Shown: positions 6,186-13,278, numbered from the stretch's first letter. The stretch: DNA of 15,654 bases from Methanoculleus sp. UBA77 (GCA_002499455.1 DALN01000095.1:4355-20008), one strand, 5' to 3'. A program made the numbers and translations. The notes: a model not told the origin generated them from the sequence alone.

Positions 6186-8285
6186 ATGACAAAAGTTGCG
6201 GTTGTCATAGCATCCCTCTTCCTGGTTCTCGCACTCGCCGCAGGTGCGGGGGCGCAGGTGATGGGATCGAGCAATTTCAGCGATGTCAATGAGAGTTCAA
6301 ACCAGACGAACGAAAGTACGCAGAACATGAGCGGCAACGAGACGGATCTCACGAACGCCGGATCCCCGCTTGCCGCGATACTCGAAGGCAACGCGACCCG
6401 GACGAACCTGACGGTCTCGAACGTTACGGCCGAGATCGGCCTTGAACTCGTCGCGGAGAACTTCACCTCGCCCCTTGCGATCACGTCCCCGGACGACGGG
6501 ACCGGACGGCTCTTTGTCGTGGACCAGGTCGGCGTGGTGAGGGTCGTCGACGCGAACGGGACTGTGCTCCCCGAGCCGTTCCTGGACCTCAGCGAGAAGC
6601 TGGTCCCGCTCCGGCCGACCTACGACGAGCGCGGCCTGCTCTCCATAGCGTTCCACCCGAACTTCTCGGAGAACGGCAAGGTCTATGCCTTCTACAGCGC
6701 ACCCCTGCGCGAGGGGGCTCCCGAGGGGTGGAACTGCACGAACCACATCTCCGAGTTCCAGGTCGATCCCGAGAACCCGAACCGGGTGAACCTGACCTCC
6801 GAGAAGGTGCTGATGTACATCGACAAGCCCTACCATAACCACAACGGCGGCCAGCTCGCCTTCAGCCCCGCCGACGGCTACCTCTACATCTCCCTCGGGG
6901 ACGGCGGGCTGGCAAACGATGTCGGGAACGGCCACACCCCCGGTATCGGGAACGCCCAGGATCTCACGAAGATCTACGGCAAGATCCTCAGGATCGACGT
7001 GGACAACGTCACCGACGGGAACGTGACGGTCCCCGGGAACAACGTGACCGGGATGATGAACCAGACCGACAACATGACCGTCAACCGGACCGAAAACCCG
7101 CCCGAGCCGACCTGGACGACGTTTGCCGGCAGCCTCTACGGCATCCCCGCCGACAACCCGTTTGCGGAGAACCAGCCGGAGATCCTCGACGTCTATGCCT
7201 ATGATTCCGTCCCGCCCGAGATCTACGCCTACGGGTTCCGGAACCCGGCCTACATGTCGTTTGACTCCGGCGGCAACAACACGCTCTTCGTCGCCGACGC
7301 GGGCCAGAACCTCTTTGAGGAGGTGGACGCCGTCTACCGTGGCGGGAACTACGGCTGGCATATCCGCGAGGGCACGCACTGCTTCGATCCGAACGCCACC
7401 ACGAGTCCCCCGGAGTCCTGCAACACCACCGGACTCCTGGGCGAGCCGCTGATCGGGCCCATCTTCGAGGGCGGCCGTGACTTCGGCATCGTCATCGTCG
7501 GCGGCAACGTCTACCGCGGGACCGCGGCCCCGGAGCTCGACGGCAAGTACGTCTTCGGCTACTGGAGCGACAGTCGGACGGTGGGGAACGGCACGCTCCT
7601 CGTCGCGACGCCCCCGGAGGGGTGGACAGCACCGGAGTCCGCCGAGAACCTGACCGCTGAGGCGAACGCCATGTGGGAGGTCCAGGCGGTGAACATCACC
7701 GGCCAGGAGAACCTCGGCATGTTCCTGCGCGGGTTCGGCGAAGACGCCGACGGCGAGCTCTACGTCCTGACGAACGATGTCGGCGGTCCCGACAACACGA
7801 CCAGCACCGGCAGGATCTGGAAGGTCGTGGCGCCCACCGGCGCCGGCCCCACCCCGACGATGAACGTGACGCCGGGGGCGACGGAGAACGTGACCCCGGC
7901 GGCAACAGAGAACGTCACTCCGGCCGCCATGCCTCCTGTCGGGGGCCAGGCCGGGAACATGACGCCGACCCCGACGGCGACGACGACGGCCGGGGGTGCT
8001 GTGACGGTGAACATTGCCGCGGACAACATCGCGTTCGACACGAGCACCATCACGGTGCCGGCGGGGGCGACCGTGACGATGGTCTTTAACAACCAGGACG
8101 ACGGCATCCCCCATAACGTTGCCGTCTACGACAGCCCCCTCCGGTCCGAGGCGATCTTTGTCGGCGAGATCACCACGGGGCCCGCCGAGACCACCTACAC
8201 CTTCACGGCCCCGTCCGAACCCGGGACCTACTACTTCCAGTGCGACGTGCATCCCTCCATGAACGGCGATTTCGTCGTCGAGTGA
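6186..8285 (+). CDS. Secreted glucose/sorbosone dehydrogenase-type propeller with C-terminal cupredoxin
   Basis: A 699-residue exported fusion. Residues 1-23 are a signal peptide (ALAAGAGAQ). An N-S-T rich spacer follows to about residue 85. The propeller at about 88-560 carries the marks of the GSDH family of PQQ-dependent sugar dehydrogenases: HNHNGGQLAFSPADGYLYIS with His217/His219, DLTKIYGKILRIDVD, the GFRNP segment with Arg352-Asn353, and ADAGQNLFEEVDAVYRGG then NYGW. In family members a His and an Arg-Asn pair contact PQQ and substrate. After a T-P-N linker the cupredoxin begins near 606, with ligands His643, Cys686, His689 and Met692. It resembles the PQQ-type gene in plan but uses an unrelated propeller, so two separate dehydrogenase types have acquired the same copper tail. 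The substrate is unknown; a non-enzymatic propeller remains possible. Confidence 0.9.
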   Translation: MTKVAVVIASLFLVLALAAGAGAQVMGSSNFSDVNESSNQTNESTQNMSGNETDLTNAGSPLAAILEGNATRTNLTVSNVTAEIGLELVAENFTSPLAITSPDDGTGRLFVVDQVGVVRVVDANGTVLPEPFLDLSEKLVPLRPTYDERGLLSIAFHPNFSENGKVYAFYSAPLREGAPEGWNCTNHISEFQVDPENPNRVNLTSEKVLMYIDKPYHNHNGGQLAFSPADGYLYISLGDGGLANDVGNGHTPGIGNAQDLTKIYGKILRIDVDNVTDGNVTVPGNNVTGMMNQTDNMTVNRTENPPEPTWTTFAGSLYGIPADNPFAENQPEILDVYAYDSVPPEIYAYGFRNPAYMSFDSGGNNTLFVADAGQNLFEEVDAVYRGGNYGWHIREGTHCFDPNATTSPPESCNTTGLLGEPLIGPIFEGGRDFGIVIVGGNVYRGTAAPELDGKYVFGYWSDSRTVGNGTLLVATPPEGWTAPESAENLTAEANAMWEVQAVNITGQENLGMFLRGFGEDADGELYVLTNDVGGPDNTTSTGRIWKVVAPTGAGPTPTMNVTPGATENVTPAATENVTPAAMPPVGGQAGNMTPTPTATTTAGGAVTVNIAADNIAFDTSTITVPAGATVTMVFNNQDDGIPHNVAVYDSPLRSEAIFVGEITTGPAETTYTFTAPSEPGTYYFQCDVHPSMNGDFVVE

Positions 8286-8291
8286 TGCAGC

Positions 8292-8319
8292 AGAGGATGG
8301 GGGCACCCCCTCTCCTCTT
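8292..8319 (+). terminator. 3' hairpin after the sugar-dehydrogenase-type gene
   Basis: GGGGG and CCCCC form the inner stem around a CA loop. Outside it AGAGGA pairs with TCCTCT across a small bulge. It begins 6 bases after the stop codon and is followed by TTTCCC. Confidence 0.45.
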
Positions 8320-8415
8320 TCCCGTGCGGATCGTTCCTCTTTTGCGGCATCCGGGAGCTTGGATGCCGGACCCTTGCCCTCTTCGGGCCGGGCGTATGGC
8401 CGGGAACTGCGGCTG

Positions 8416-8431
8416 GAAAAATTATAAATAT
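8416..8431 (+). promoter_or_regulatory. BRE/TATA promoter of the short lipoprotein
   Basis: GAAAAATTATAAATAT is the strongest TATA box of the cluster and is centred about 28 bases before the ATG at 8454. In-frame ATGs at 8433 and 8442 lie too close to it to be used. Confidence 0.7.
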
Positions 8432-8453
8432 CATGTCTGTGATGGCCCCTCCC

Positions 8454-8681
8454 ATGAGGCCAATCCTGGTACTTCTGGCGGCGCTCATTCTCTTGAGTGT
8501 CGGTATACTGGCTGCAGGATGCACGATGCCGTCTGGGGAAGGCATTCTGCCGACTCCCACGGAGACGGTAGCGACACCGGCGGAGACCATGTCGCCTGAT
8601 GTCACGGAGACGATGACGCCACCTCTGGCGACACCGACCGACGGCGAGATAAACACAACAGGACTGGGAGCCGCATACTGA
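8454..8681 (+). CDS. Short lipoprotein, leader-half paralogue of the cupredoxin lipoprotein
   Basis: A 75-residue protein with a lipoprotein signal and lipobox LAAGC, Cys23 being the expected lipid site. Residues 1-40 are closely similar to the lipoprotein at 5530: both start MRP, have the same hydrophobic core, then C-T-x-P-x-G-x-G-I-x-P-T-P-T-E-T. The rest is a T-P-E-M rich tail ending GLGAAY. No cupredoxin follows in any frame before the convergent surface-protein gene. It may be a remnant left after loss of the copper domain, or a small tethered tail protein in its own right. The strong TATA box argues that it is still expressed. Base use is like its neighbours. The start is set by the TATA spacing. 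Confidence 0.75.
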   Translation: MRPILVLLAALILLSVGILAAGCTMPSGEGILPTPTETVATPAETMSPDVTETMTPPLATPTDGEINTTGLGAAY

Positions 8682-8738
8682 TCCGGCCTGACTGTTGAGA
8701 TAATCGTGGACCTGATGCCCGGCATCTCTTCTCGTGCA

Positions 8739-8763
8739 GGTCTCCGCGGAACGCGCGGAGACC
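8739..8763. terminator. Hairpin between convergent genes
   Basis: Perfect 10-base arms GGTCTCCGCG and CGCGGAGACC enclose a 5-base loop, with GCA/TGC pairing just outside. It stands between the convergent stops at 8681 and 8806 and could mark RNA ends on both strands. Confidence 0.5.
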
Positions 8764-8795
8764 CCTGCGCCGGGTATTCCCGCGACTGCAGCGTC

Positions 8796-8802
8796 AAAAA
8801 AA
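8796..8802 (-). terminator. T-tract terminator of the surface protein gene
   Basis: The minus strand has seven T in a row, starting 4 bases after the stop codon at 8806. Short T tracts are the usual signal for archaeal RNA polymerase to stop. Confidence 0.6.
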
Positions 8803-8805
8803 GGG

Positions 8806-11800
8806 TTAGTGTTTCCTTCTCGCCCAGAGGAGGAAGGCCAGAGGCGCGAGGAGAGGCGCGTAGACGAGCGGTGCCGACTGGGCCATCGCCGATGCGGTGG
8901 TCGGCGCCGTCGTCGCCTCGGTGGTCATGTTCGCGGTCTCGTTGACCGTGACGTTCGTCTCTTCACCGATTGTGGTGTTGGTCTCCTCGCCGGTCGTGGT
9001 AGAGTTGGTCTCCCCGGCAGGGGTCACGCTCACCGGCGCCACCGTGATGGCGAAGATGGAGAACCCGGGCGTGGTTGCCTGGAAGCGGTAGTTTCCGTTC
9101 TCCTGGCCGAGGGCCGTGGTGTCCAGGATCTGCCAGCCGCCGTCGGCGTAGCGCATGAGCCTGACATCCCCGGCGGTCGCGTTGCGTGCCTCAAGCCAGT
9201 CGGCGGGGACATTGAAGAGTATCGTCCCGTTGCTGATGCTCTGCGGGTTTGCCCAGTTGAGCGTGATGCTGATGTACTCGTAGACCTCACCGACGGGGGG
9301 CTGAGCCGCAGCGGGGCGGGATGCCTCTTTGACGGTCACCATCAGCTTCGGGACGGTCTCGGCTGCCGTGACGGCAACGCTGCTGACCGATGAGACGCTG
9401 ATCTCCGAGTAGGTGAACGTCTCGCCGCTCCTCAGGTTCTCACGGATTCCTGCGGAGAACGTGGGGGCGTTGCTCGCGCCGCCGCCACCACCACCACCGC
9501 TGCTCCCGGGGCTGCCCTGTGTCGGGGTGGGTTCGGGCACGGCGCCGGCCGCGACAGTGACCGCGGCGGTCGCCTCTGCGTCGCCTGCAGATGCCGTTAC
9601 GTCCGTGGTGCCTTCGGCGAAGGCCGCAAAGAGCCCGGCTCTGTCGATCGAACCTACGTCCGGGTTGGAAGACGACCACGCGACGCTGATCCAGTCCATC
9701 CGGTTGTCGCGCTGGTCAAAGACGGTCGCCGTGAACTGCCGGGTATCTCCAGGCAGAACCGTGTCCGTGGCCGGCTCGATCTCAATGCGGGTCGGTGCCG
9801 GCGGGAGTTCGACGGTCACCGTCGCGGTTCCGGTCTCGTTTTCCGCCGTTGCGGTGATGGTCGCTGTGCCTTCGGCAAGCGCGCTGAAGAGTCCATCGGC
9901 ATCGATGGTCCCGACAGCCTCGTCGCTGATCGTCCATGTCACTACCGCGTCGGGTGTCTCGTTGCCCTCCGGGTCATAGACGGTCGCGGTGAACTGCCGG
10001 GAGCCCCCGACATCCAGGGTGATCATCGACGGAGAGACAACAACTCCCGAGGAGAGCGTGGTGACTGTTACCTCCGCCGTCCCGTTCACGCTCTCTGCCG
10101 TTGCGGTGACGGTCGCCGTCCCGTCGGCAAGCGCGGAGAAGAGCCCATCGGCATCGATGGTCCCGACAGCCTCGTCGCTGCTCGTCCAGGCGATCTCAAC
10201 GCCGGTCATCTCGGCACCGAACTGGTCGAAAGCGGTCGCGGTGAACTGCTGCGTCTCACCGGAGCCGAGGGTGATCGCCGAGGGTACGACGACGATGCTG
10301 GCGAGAGCCGGTTCTCCGTTGTTGACCGTGACGTTCGCCGTCGCGGTGATGTTCTCTACCGTTGCGGTGACGGTGGCCGTGCCTTCGGCAAGCGCGGAGA
10401 ATATTCCGTCTGCATCGATCGCGCCGACGGTCTCATCGCTGCTCGTCCAGTTGACCGCAACGCCGCTCATGACGTTGCCGTCCTGGTCGCGAGCGGTCAC
10501 CATGAACCGCTGGGTATCGCCGATAACGATGGTGGCCCCGGTCGGTGTGATCTGGATGCTGTCCAGGACCGGCTCAGCCGGCGCTTCGACAGTGACGGTA
10601 GCCGATCCGGTCACATTGCCTGCCGTTGCCGTGACGTCTGCCGTGCCCGCGGCGAGGGCGGTGAACGTGCCGTTCGCATCGATCGTGCCGATGGCCTCGT
10701 CGCTGCTCGTCCAGGCGATCTCAACGCCGGTCATGGCGCTGCCGAACTGGTCGAGAGCGGTTGCCGTGAACTGTTCCGTCTCGCCGATCGCGAGGGTGGC
10801 CGTCGTCGGTGTGACCGTGATCTCTGTCAGGACCGGCTCTTCGGCACTGACGGTGACGGTTGCGGTTTCGGTTGCGTCACCCGCCGTTGCCGTGACGTCC
10901 ACCGTGCCCTCAGCGTGAGCGGTGAAGACGCCTTCCGTGTCGATCGTGCCGACGGTCTCATTGCTGCTCGTCCAGGTGACCGCAGCCTCCGGCAGTTCCT
11001 CGTCGAACTGGTCAAAGACGGTCGCGGAGAACTCTACTGTCTCGTTGACCTCCACAGTGACCGCCGGCGGCATGATCTCGATGCGCGTCGCCACCGGGTC
11101 GGCCGGCGTCTCACCGTTGACGGTGACGGTCGCCGTCGCGGTGATGTTCTCTACCGTTGCGGTGACGGTCGCCGTGCCCTCGGCGATGGCGGTGAAGAGT
11201 CCGTCCGTGTCGATCGTGCCGACGGTCTCGTTGCTGCTCGTCCAGGTGACCGCAACCCCGGTCATCTCGTTCTCGTCCTGGTCAAGAACGGTTGCCTCGA
11301 ACGCCTGGGTGGCGCCGACCGCAAGGGTGGCCGTGGGTGGTGTGATCTCGATGGTCGTCGGTACCGGATCGACCGGTGCTGCTGCAGGGTCATAGACGAA
11401 GATGTAGAGGTTCGAGTTCGGGCTCATGCCCCGCTGCCAGACGATCGTGTTGCCGCTCGCCGCAGGATAGAGCTGTTCGTCGTAGATGTCCTCGGGCACA
11501 AACACGGACATCTCCTCGCCTCTGGCGAGGTCGTACATGTAGATGCTCCGCCGGCCGCCGTCTCGCATGTCCTCCCAGGCGATGAAGTTCTCGCTGATTG
11601 ACGGTGAGACCTGATAACCGGAGTCGTTGGTGATCCGCTGTTCGCCGCCGGACGGGTTGTCGAGATCGGTCATGTAGATCTCAGGGTTCCCCGACCCGTG
11701 CCGGTAATCCTCCCAGGCGATGAGGCTCCCGGAGAGCGAGGGCCAGGACTGGAATGCCTGGAGCGTGGTTACCGCGCCTACGATCTCTCCGGCTGCGAGG

Positions 11801-12429
11801 TCGTAGTACCAGATCCTCTCGCCGTCCGTGTCGTCCACCCAGGCGACGTACTTCTCCGAGAGGGCGGGCCTGAACTCGGTGGCCACGGCCGAGAAGGGGA
11901 TCGTCGTCCTTGCGTCACGCTCGATGACGTCTATGACGGCACCTTCTGCGATGTCGTAGACGACGATGTTCGTCGCGCCGTTGCTGTCGTCGTACCAGGC
12001 AACGTAGTTCCCGTGGACGGCGGGCAGCCACTGTTTGCCCGTATCGTTGGTGAGCTGTGTCTCGACGCTGGTAGAGCGGTCATAGAGATAGATATCCCAG
12101 TTTCCGTTCCGATCATCCTGCCAGACGATGTAGTTGCCCGAGATGGACGGCCTCTCCTGCGAAGCAGGATCGCTCGTTATCCTCTCTCCGGTGTAACCGG
12201 ATGGCTGGGACCGGAATTGATCGATTGTTCCAAGATAGATGTCCTTATTGCCGTTCCGATCGTCTTCCCAGACGATCGTGTTGCCATCGATATCAGGGTG
12301 ATTCTGCGCTCTGTCAAAGCCCCTGTATATGTGATCCCCGGGTGCAGCCTCTATCGCCGAAACCGGCGATATCAGCAGACCGATGATAGCAACTGCACAT
12401 AATAATGCCAGGTGTTTGCGTTCAGTCAT
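8806..12429 (-). CDS. Large surface protein: seven-repeat propeller, seven Big_2 domains, PGF-pre-PGF domain, C-terminal anchor
   Basis: A 1207-residue exported protein. A signal peptide covers about residues 1-25. Residues about 40-355 hold seven TolB-like repeats of the form P-x-(I/A)-x-G-N-x-I-V-W-x-D-x-R-N-G-x-x-D-I-Y, which would make a seven-bladed propeller. Residues about 360-960 hold seven Big_2 (bacterial Ig-like group 2) repeats of about 85 residues with the W-T-S-S-x-E-x-V-G-T-I-D core. A glycine run near 976-983 separates these from a PGF-pre-PGF type domain at about 990-1130 that ends in TTPGFSIFAITV. A T-N-E rich sequon-dense stalk leads to a hydrophobic segment and RRKH at the end. 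This is an archaeal cell-surface architecture, probably for adhesion or binding. AGGGGG 6 bases before the start supports the ATG at 12429. Ligand unknown. Confidence 0.93.
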   Translation of the reverse strand: MTERKHLALLCAVAIIGLLISPVSAIEAAPGDHIYRGFDRAQNHPDIDGNTIVWEDDRNGNKDIYLGTIDQFRSQPSGYTGERITSDPASQERPSISGNYIVWQDDRNGNWDIYLYDRSTSVETQLTNDTGKQWLPAVHGNYVAWYDDSNGATNIVVYDIAEGAVIDVIERDARTTIPFSAVATEFRPALSEKYVAWVDDTDGERIWYYDLAAGEIVGAVTTLQAFQSWPSLSGSLIAWEDYRHGSGNPEIYMTDLDNPSGGEQRITNDSGYQVSPSISENFIAWEDMRDGGRRSIYMYDLARGEEMSVFVPEDIYDEQLYPAASGNTIVWQRGMSPNSNLYIFVYDPAAAPVDPVPTTIEITPPTATLAVGATQAFEATVLDQDENEMTGVAVTWTSSNETVGTIDTDGLFTAIAEGTATVTATVENITATATVTVNGETPADPVATRIEIMPPAVTVEVNETVEFSATVFDQFDEELPEAAVTWTSSNETVGTIDTEGVFTAHAEGTVDVTATAGDATETATVTVSAEEPVLTEITVTPTTATLAIGETEQFTATALDQFGSAMTGVEIAWTSSDEAIGTIDANGTFTALAAGTADVTATAGNVTGSATVTVEAPAEPVLDSIQITPTGATIVIGDTQRFMVTARDQDGNVMSGVAVNWTSSDETVGAIDADGIFSALAEGTATVTATVENITATANVTVNNGEPALASIVVVPSAITLGSGETQQFTATAFDQFGAEMTGVEIAWTSSDEAVGTIDADGLFSALADGTATVTATAESVNGTAEVTVTTLSSGVVVSPSMITLDVGGSRQFTATVYDPEGNETPDAVVTWTISDEAVGTIDADGLFSALAEGTATITATAENETGTATVTVELPPAPTRIEIEPATDTVLPGDTRQFTATVFDQRDNRMDWISVAWSSSNPDVGSIDRAGLFAAFAEGTTDVTASAGDAEATAAVTVAAGAVPEPTPTQGSPGSSGGGGGGGASNAPTFSAGIRENLRSGETFTYSEISVSSVSSVAVTAAETVPKLMVTVKEASRPAAAQPPVGEVYEYISITLNWANPQSISNGTILFNVPADWLEARNATAGDVRLMRYADGGWQILDTTALGQENGNYRFQATTPGFSIFAITVAPVSVTPAGETNSTTTGEETNTTIGEETNVTVNETANMTTEATTAPTTASAMAQSAPLVYAPLLAPLAFLLWARRKH
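9552..11355 (-). repeat. Seven tandem Big_2 coding repeats
   Basis: Seven repeats of about 250-272 bases encode the Ig-like domains of the surface protein. Matching core segments begin near 9658, 9919, 10169, 10431, 10697, 10955 and 11227. The middle five share long stretches of nearly identical DNA, which fits recent duplication or recombination between units, while the outermost copy toward the C-terminus (near 9658) is the most divergent. Confidence 0.8.
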
Positions 12430-12435
12430 TCATTT

Positions 12436-12442
12436 CCCCCTT
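12436..12442 (-). promoter_or_regulatory. Ribosome binding site of the surface protein gene
   Basis: The minus strand reads AAGGGGG, ending 6 bases before the ATG at 12429. Unlike most genes in this window it therefore seems to have a leader with ribosome binding. Confidence 0.5.
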
Positions 12443-12480
12443 GCATGAGTCGCTCTCCACCTGCAGGACCGTGGTGCATA

Positions 12481-12492
12481 CCTACCGGTAGG
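12481..12492. promoter_or_regulatory. Palindrome in the surface protein upstream region
   Basis: CCTACCGGTAGG is a perfect 12-base palindrome about 52 bases before the surface protein start. It could be a regulator site or part of the RNA leader. No known regulator is recognised. Confidence 0.35.
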
Positions 12493-12514
12493 CACAGACA
12501 GACCGACTAAAGCA

Positions 12515-12532
12515 GGCGCTCTGGCGAGCGCC
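12515..12532. other. Small hairpin in the surface protein leader
   Basis: Arms GGCGCTC and GAGCGCC pair perfectly around the loop TGGC. If transcription starts at one of the AT-rich stretches near 12558 or 12605, this hairpin lies in the 5' leader of the surface protein message. Confidence 0.35.
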
Positions 12533-12598
12533 CGGCAGGCGTACTGCGAATTTCGATTTAAGACCCGGTCATAGGGTAGCCGGTGAATGCGTGAATAG

Positions 12599-12616
12599 CG
12601 GTATAAATATATATCC
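12599..12616 (+). promoter_or_regulatory. Strong TATA box without a clear gene
   Basis: The plus strand has GGTATAAATATATATCC, and its complement is also TATA-like. It opens an AT-rich stretch to about 12667 in an otherwise GC-rich window. Downstream on the plus strand there is no recognisable gene. On the minus strand it could serve the surface protein with a leader of about 150 bases. Confidence 0.45.
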
Positions 12617-12934
12617 TTTACGGTGATTTATTCTAATATTTTTATAATATATTCAGAAATTTTTCATCAGCCCTCATGCGCATAGAGGTATCCTTACAGG
12701 CCCTCTCGTTCATCCAGGGTGAGGGATGCGAACGGATGGTCTTTTGCACGAATTGCCTCACCGGACGCTTCACCGGGTCGTCGCGGCGCCCGTGTGAGCC
12801 GGCGGAGGCGGGTCGGGCCATCCCCCTCCCTCCCGGCGGGCACGGTCGACCGGAGCGGAGCCGGCGACGAGCCGGATGCCCTCGCATGCTCCGTTGCAGA
12901 GATGGGCAGTCGAGGATGGGCCTCCGCCGTCGCC
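12617..12934. other. Non-coding stretch, nothing recognised
   Basis: The first 50 bases are AT-rich and include T runs. The rest is GC-rich and open in several frames, with arginine- and proline-rich translations typical of non-coding GC-rich DNA. The part near 12850-12934 may continue the decayed flavin reductase gene, but no frame shows convincing family residues. Confidence 0.4.
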
Positions 12935-13026
12935 GGGGGGGCCGCACCGTCTCCTCGATCCTCTGCGCCGCCCGGAAAGGTTGTTGCCCTTCCGGGGACT
13001 CCCCATGATGACCGGGACCTTCGCAT
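12935..13026 (-). pseudogene. Broken start of a NADPH-dependent FMN reductase-like gene
   Basis: In one minus-strand frame residues KVPVIMGSPRKGNN (about 13020 to 12981) match the N-terminal strand and flavin phosphate loop of the flavodoxin-like NADPH-dependent FMN reductase family. In another frame FRAAQRIEETVR (12978 to 12943) reads as the helix that should follow. The start also looks shifted: an ATG at 13026 with GGAGAG before it is two bases out of frame with KVPV. So two frameshifts break the first 30 codons. Beyond about 12935 the family is not recognisable, so the rest is lost or too decayed. The match is by motif only. Confidence 0.55.
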
Positions 13027-13191
13027 CTTCTCTCCCCGGACCCGTCGTCTGCGGCGGCACGGGCGAGGATGCTGCGTGCGGGATGCGATAAGGGTTGCCG
13101 GGGCGGGTGGTTCTGGATCGCGTAAGCGCCATTGGCGAGAAAAACCCGAAATGAGGCGGCGTGCGGGAGTCCGACGTCATTTCCCCGGATG
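13027..13191. other. Intergenic stretch between pseudogene and operator
   Basis: No gene is seen. A short CGCCATTGGCG palindrome near 13126-13136 is the only structure noted. Confidence 0.4.
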
Positions 13192-13276
13192 TTACTGTAT
13201 CATATCGAGTCACAGTGTTATGATACAGTAAGTCATCTACCGTAACATTCTTCCCGTTTACAGTAGTTTACAGTAA
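13192..13276 (+). promoter_or_regulatory. Five-site TACNGTA operator of the AlbA-type regulator
   Basis: A perfect 12-base inverted repeat (TTACTGTATCAT at 13192-13203, ATGATACAGTAA at 13220-13231) is followed by an exact tandem repeat of GTTTACAGTA (13256-13265 and 13266-13275). All carry the heptamer TACNGTA, found at 13193, 13224, 13238, 13259 and 13269. Three of the spacings, 31, 21 and 10 bases, are close to whole helical turns. The last site ends three bases before the ATG at 13279. The layout fits autoregulation by the downstream wHTH protein (inference). Confidence 0.7.
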
Positions 13277-13278
13277 CT

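Noticed and set aside
6297..8306. Minus-strand open frame of 669 codons opposite the sugar-dehydrogenase-type gene
   Set aside because: Antisense shadow; the plus strand has signal peptide, family motifs and copper ligands.
9989..10918. Plus-strand frames opposite the Big_2 repeats with V-T-V-A repeats
   Set aside because: They are shadows of the repeated Ig-like coding DNA and break at the same period.
9550..11360. Regular repeats that could suggest a CRISPR array
   Set aside because: The repeats are about 250-270 bases, fully coding and encode Big_2 domains; no short repeat-spacer pattern is present anywhere in the window.
12676..13231. Plus-strand open frames of 110 and 170 codons between the surface gene and the regulator
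   Set aside because: Translations are low-complexity R/P/G-rich with no motif, while the opposite strand shows a flavin reductase remnant.
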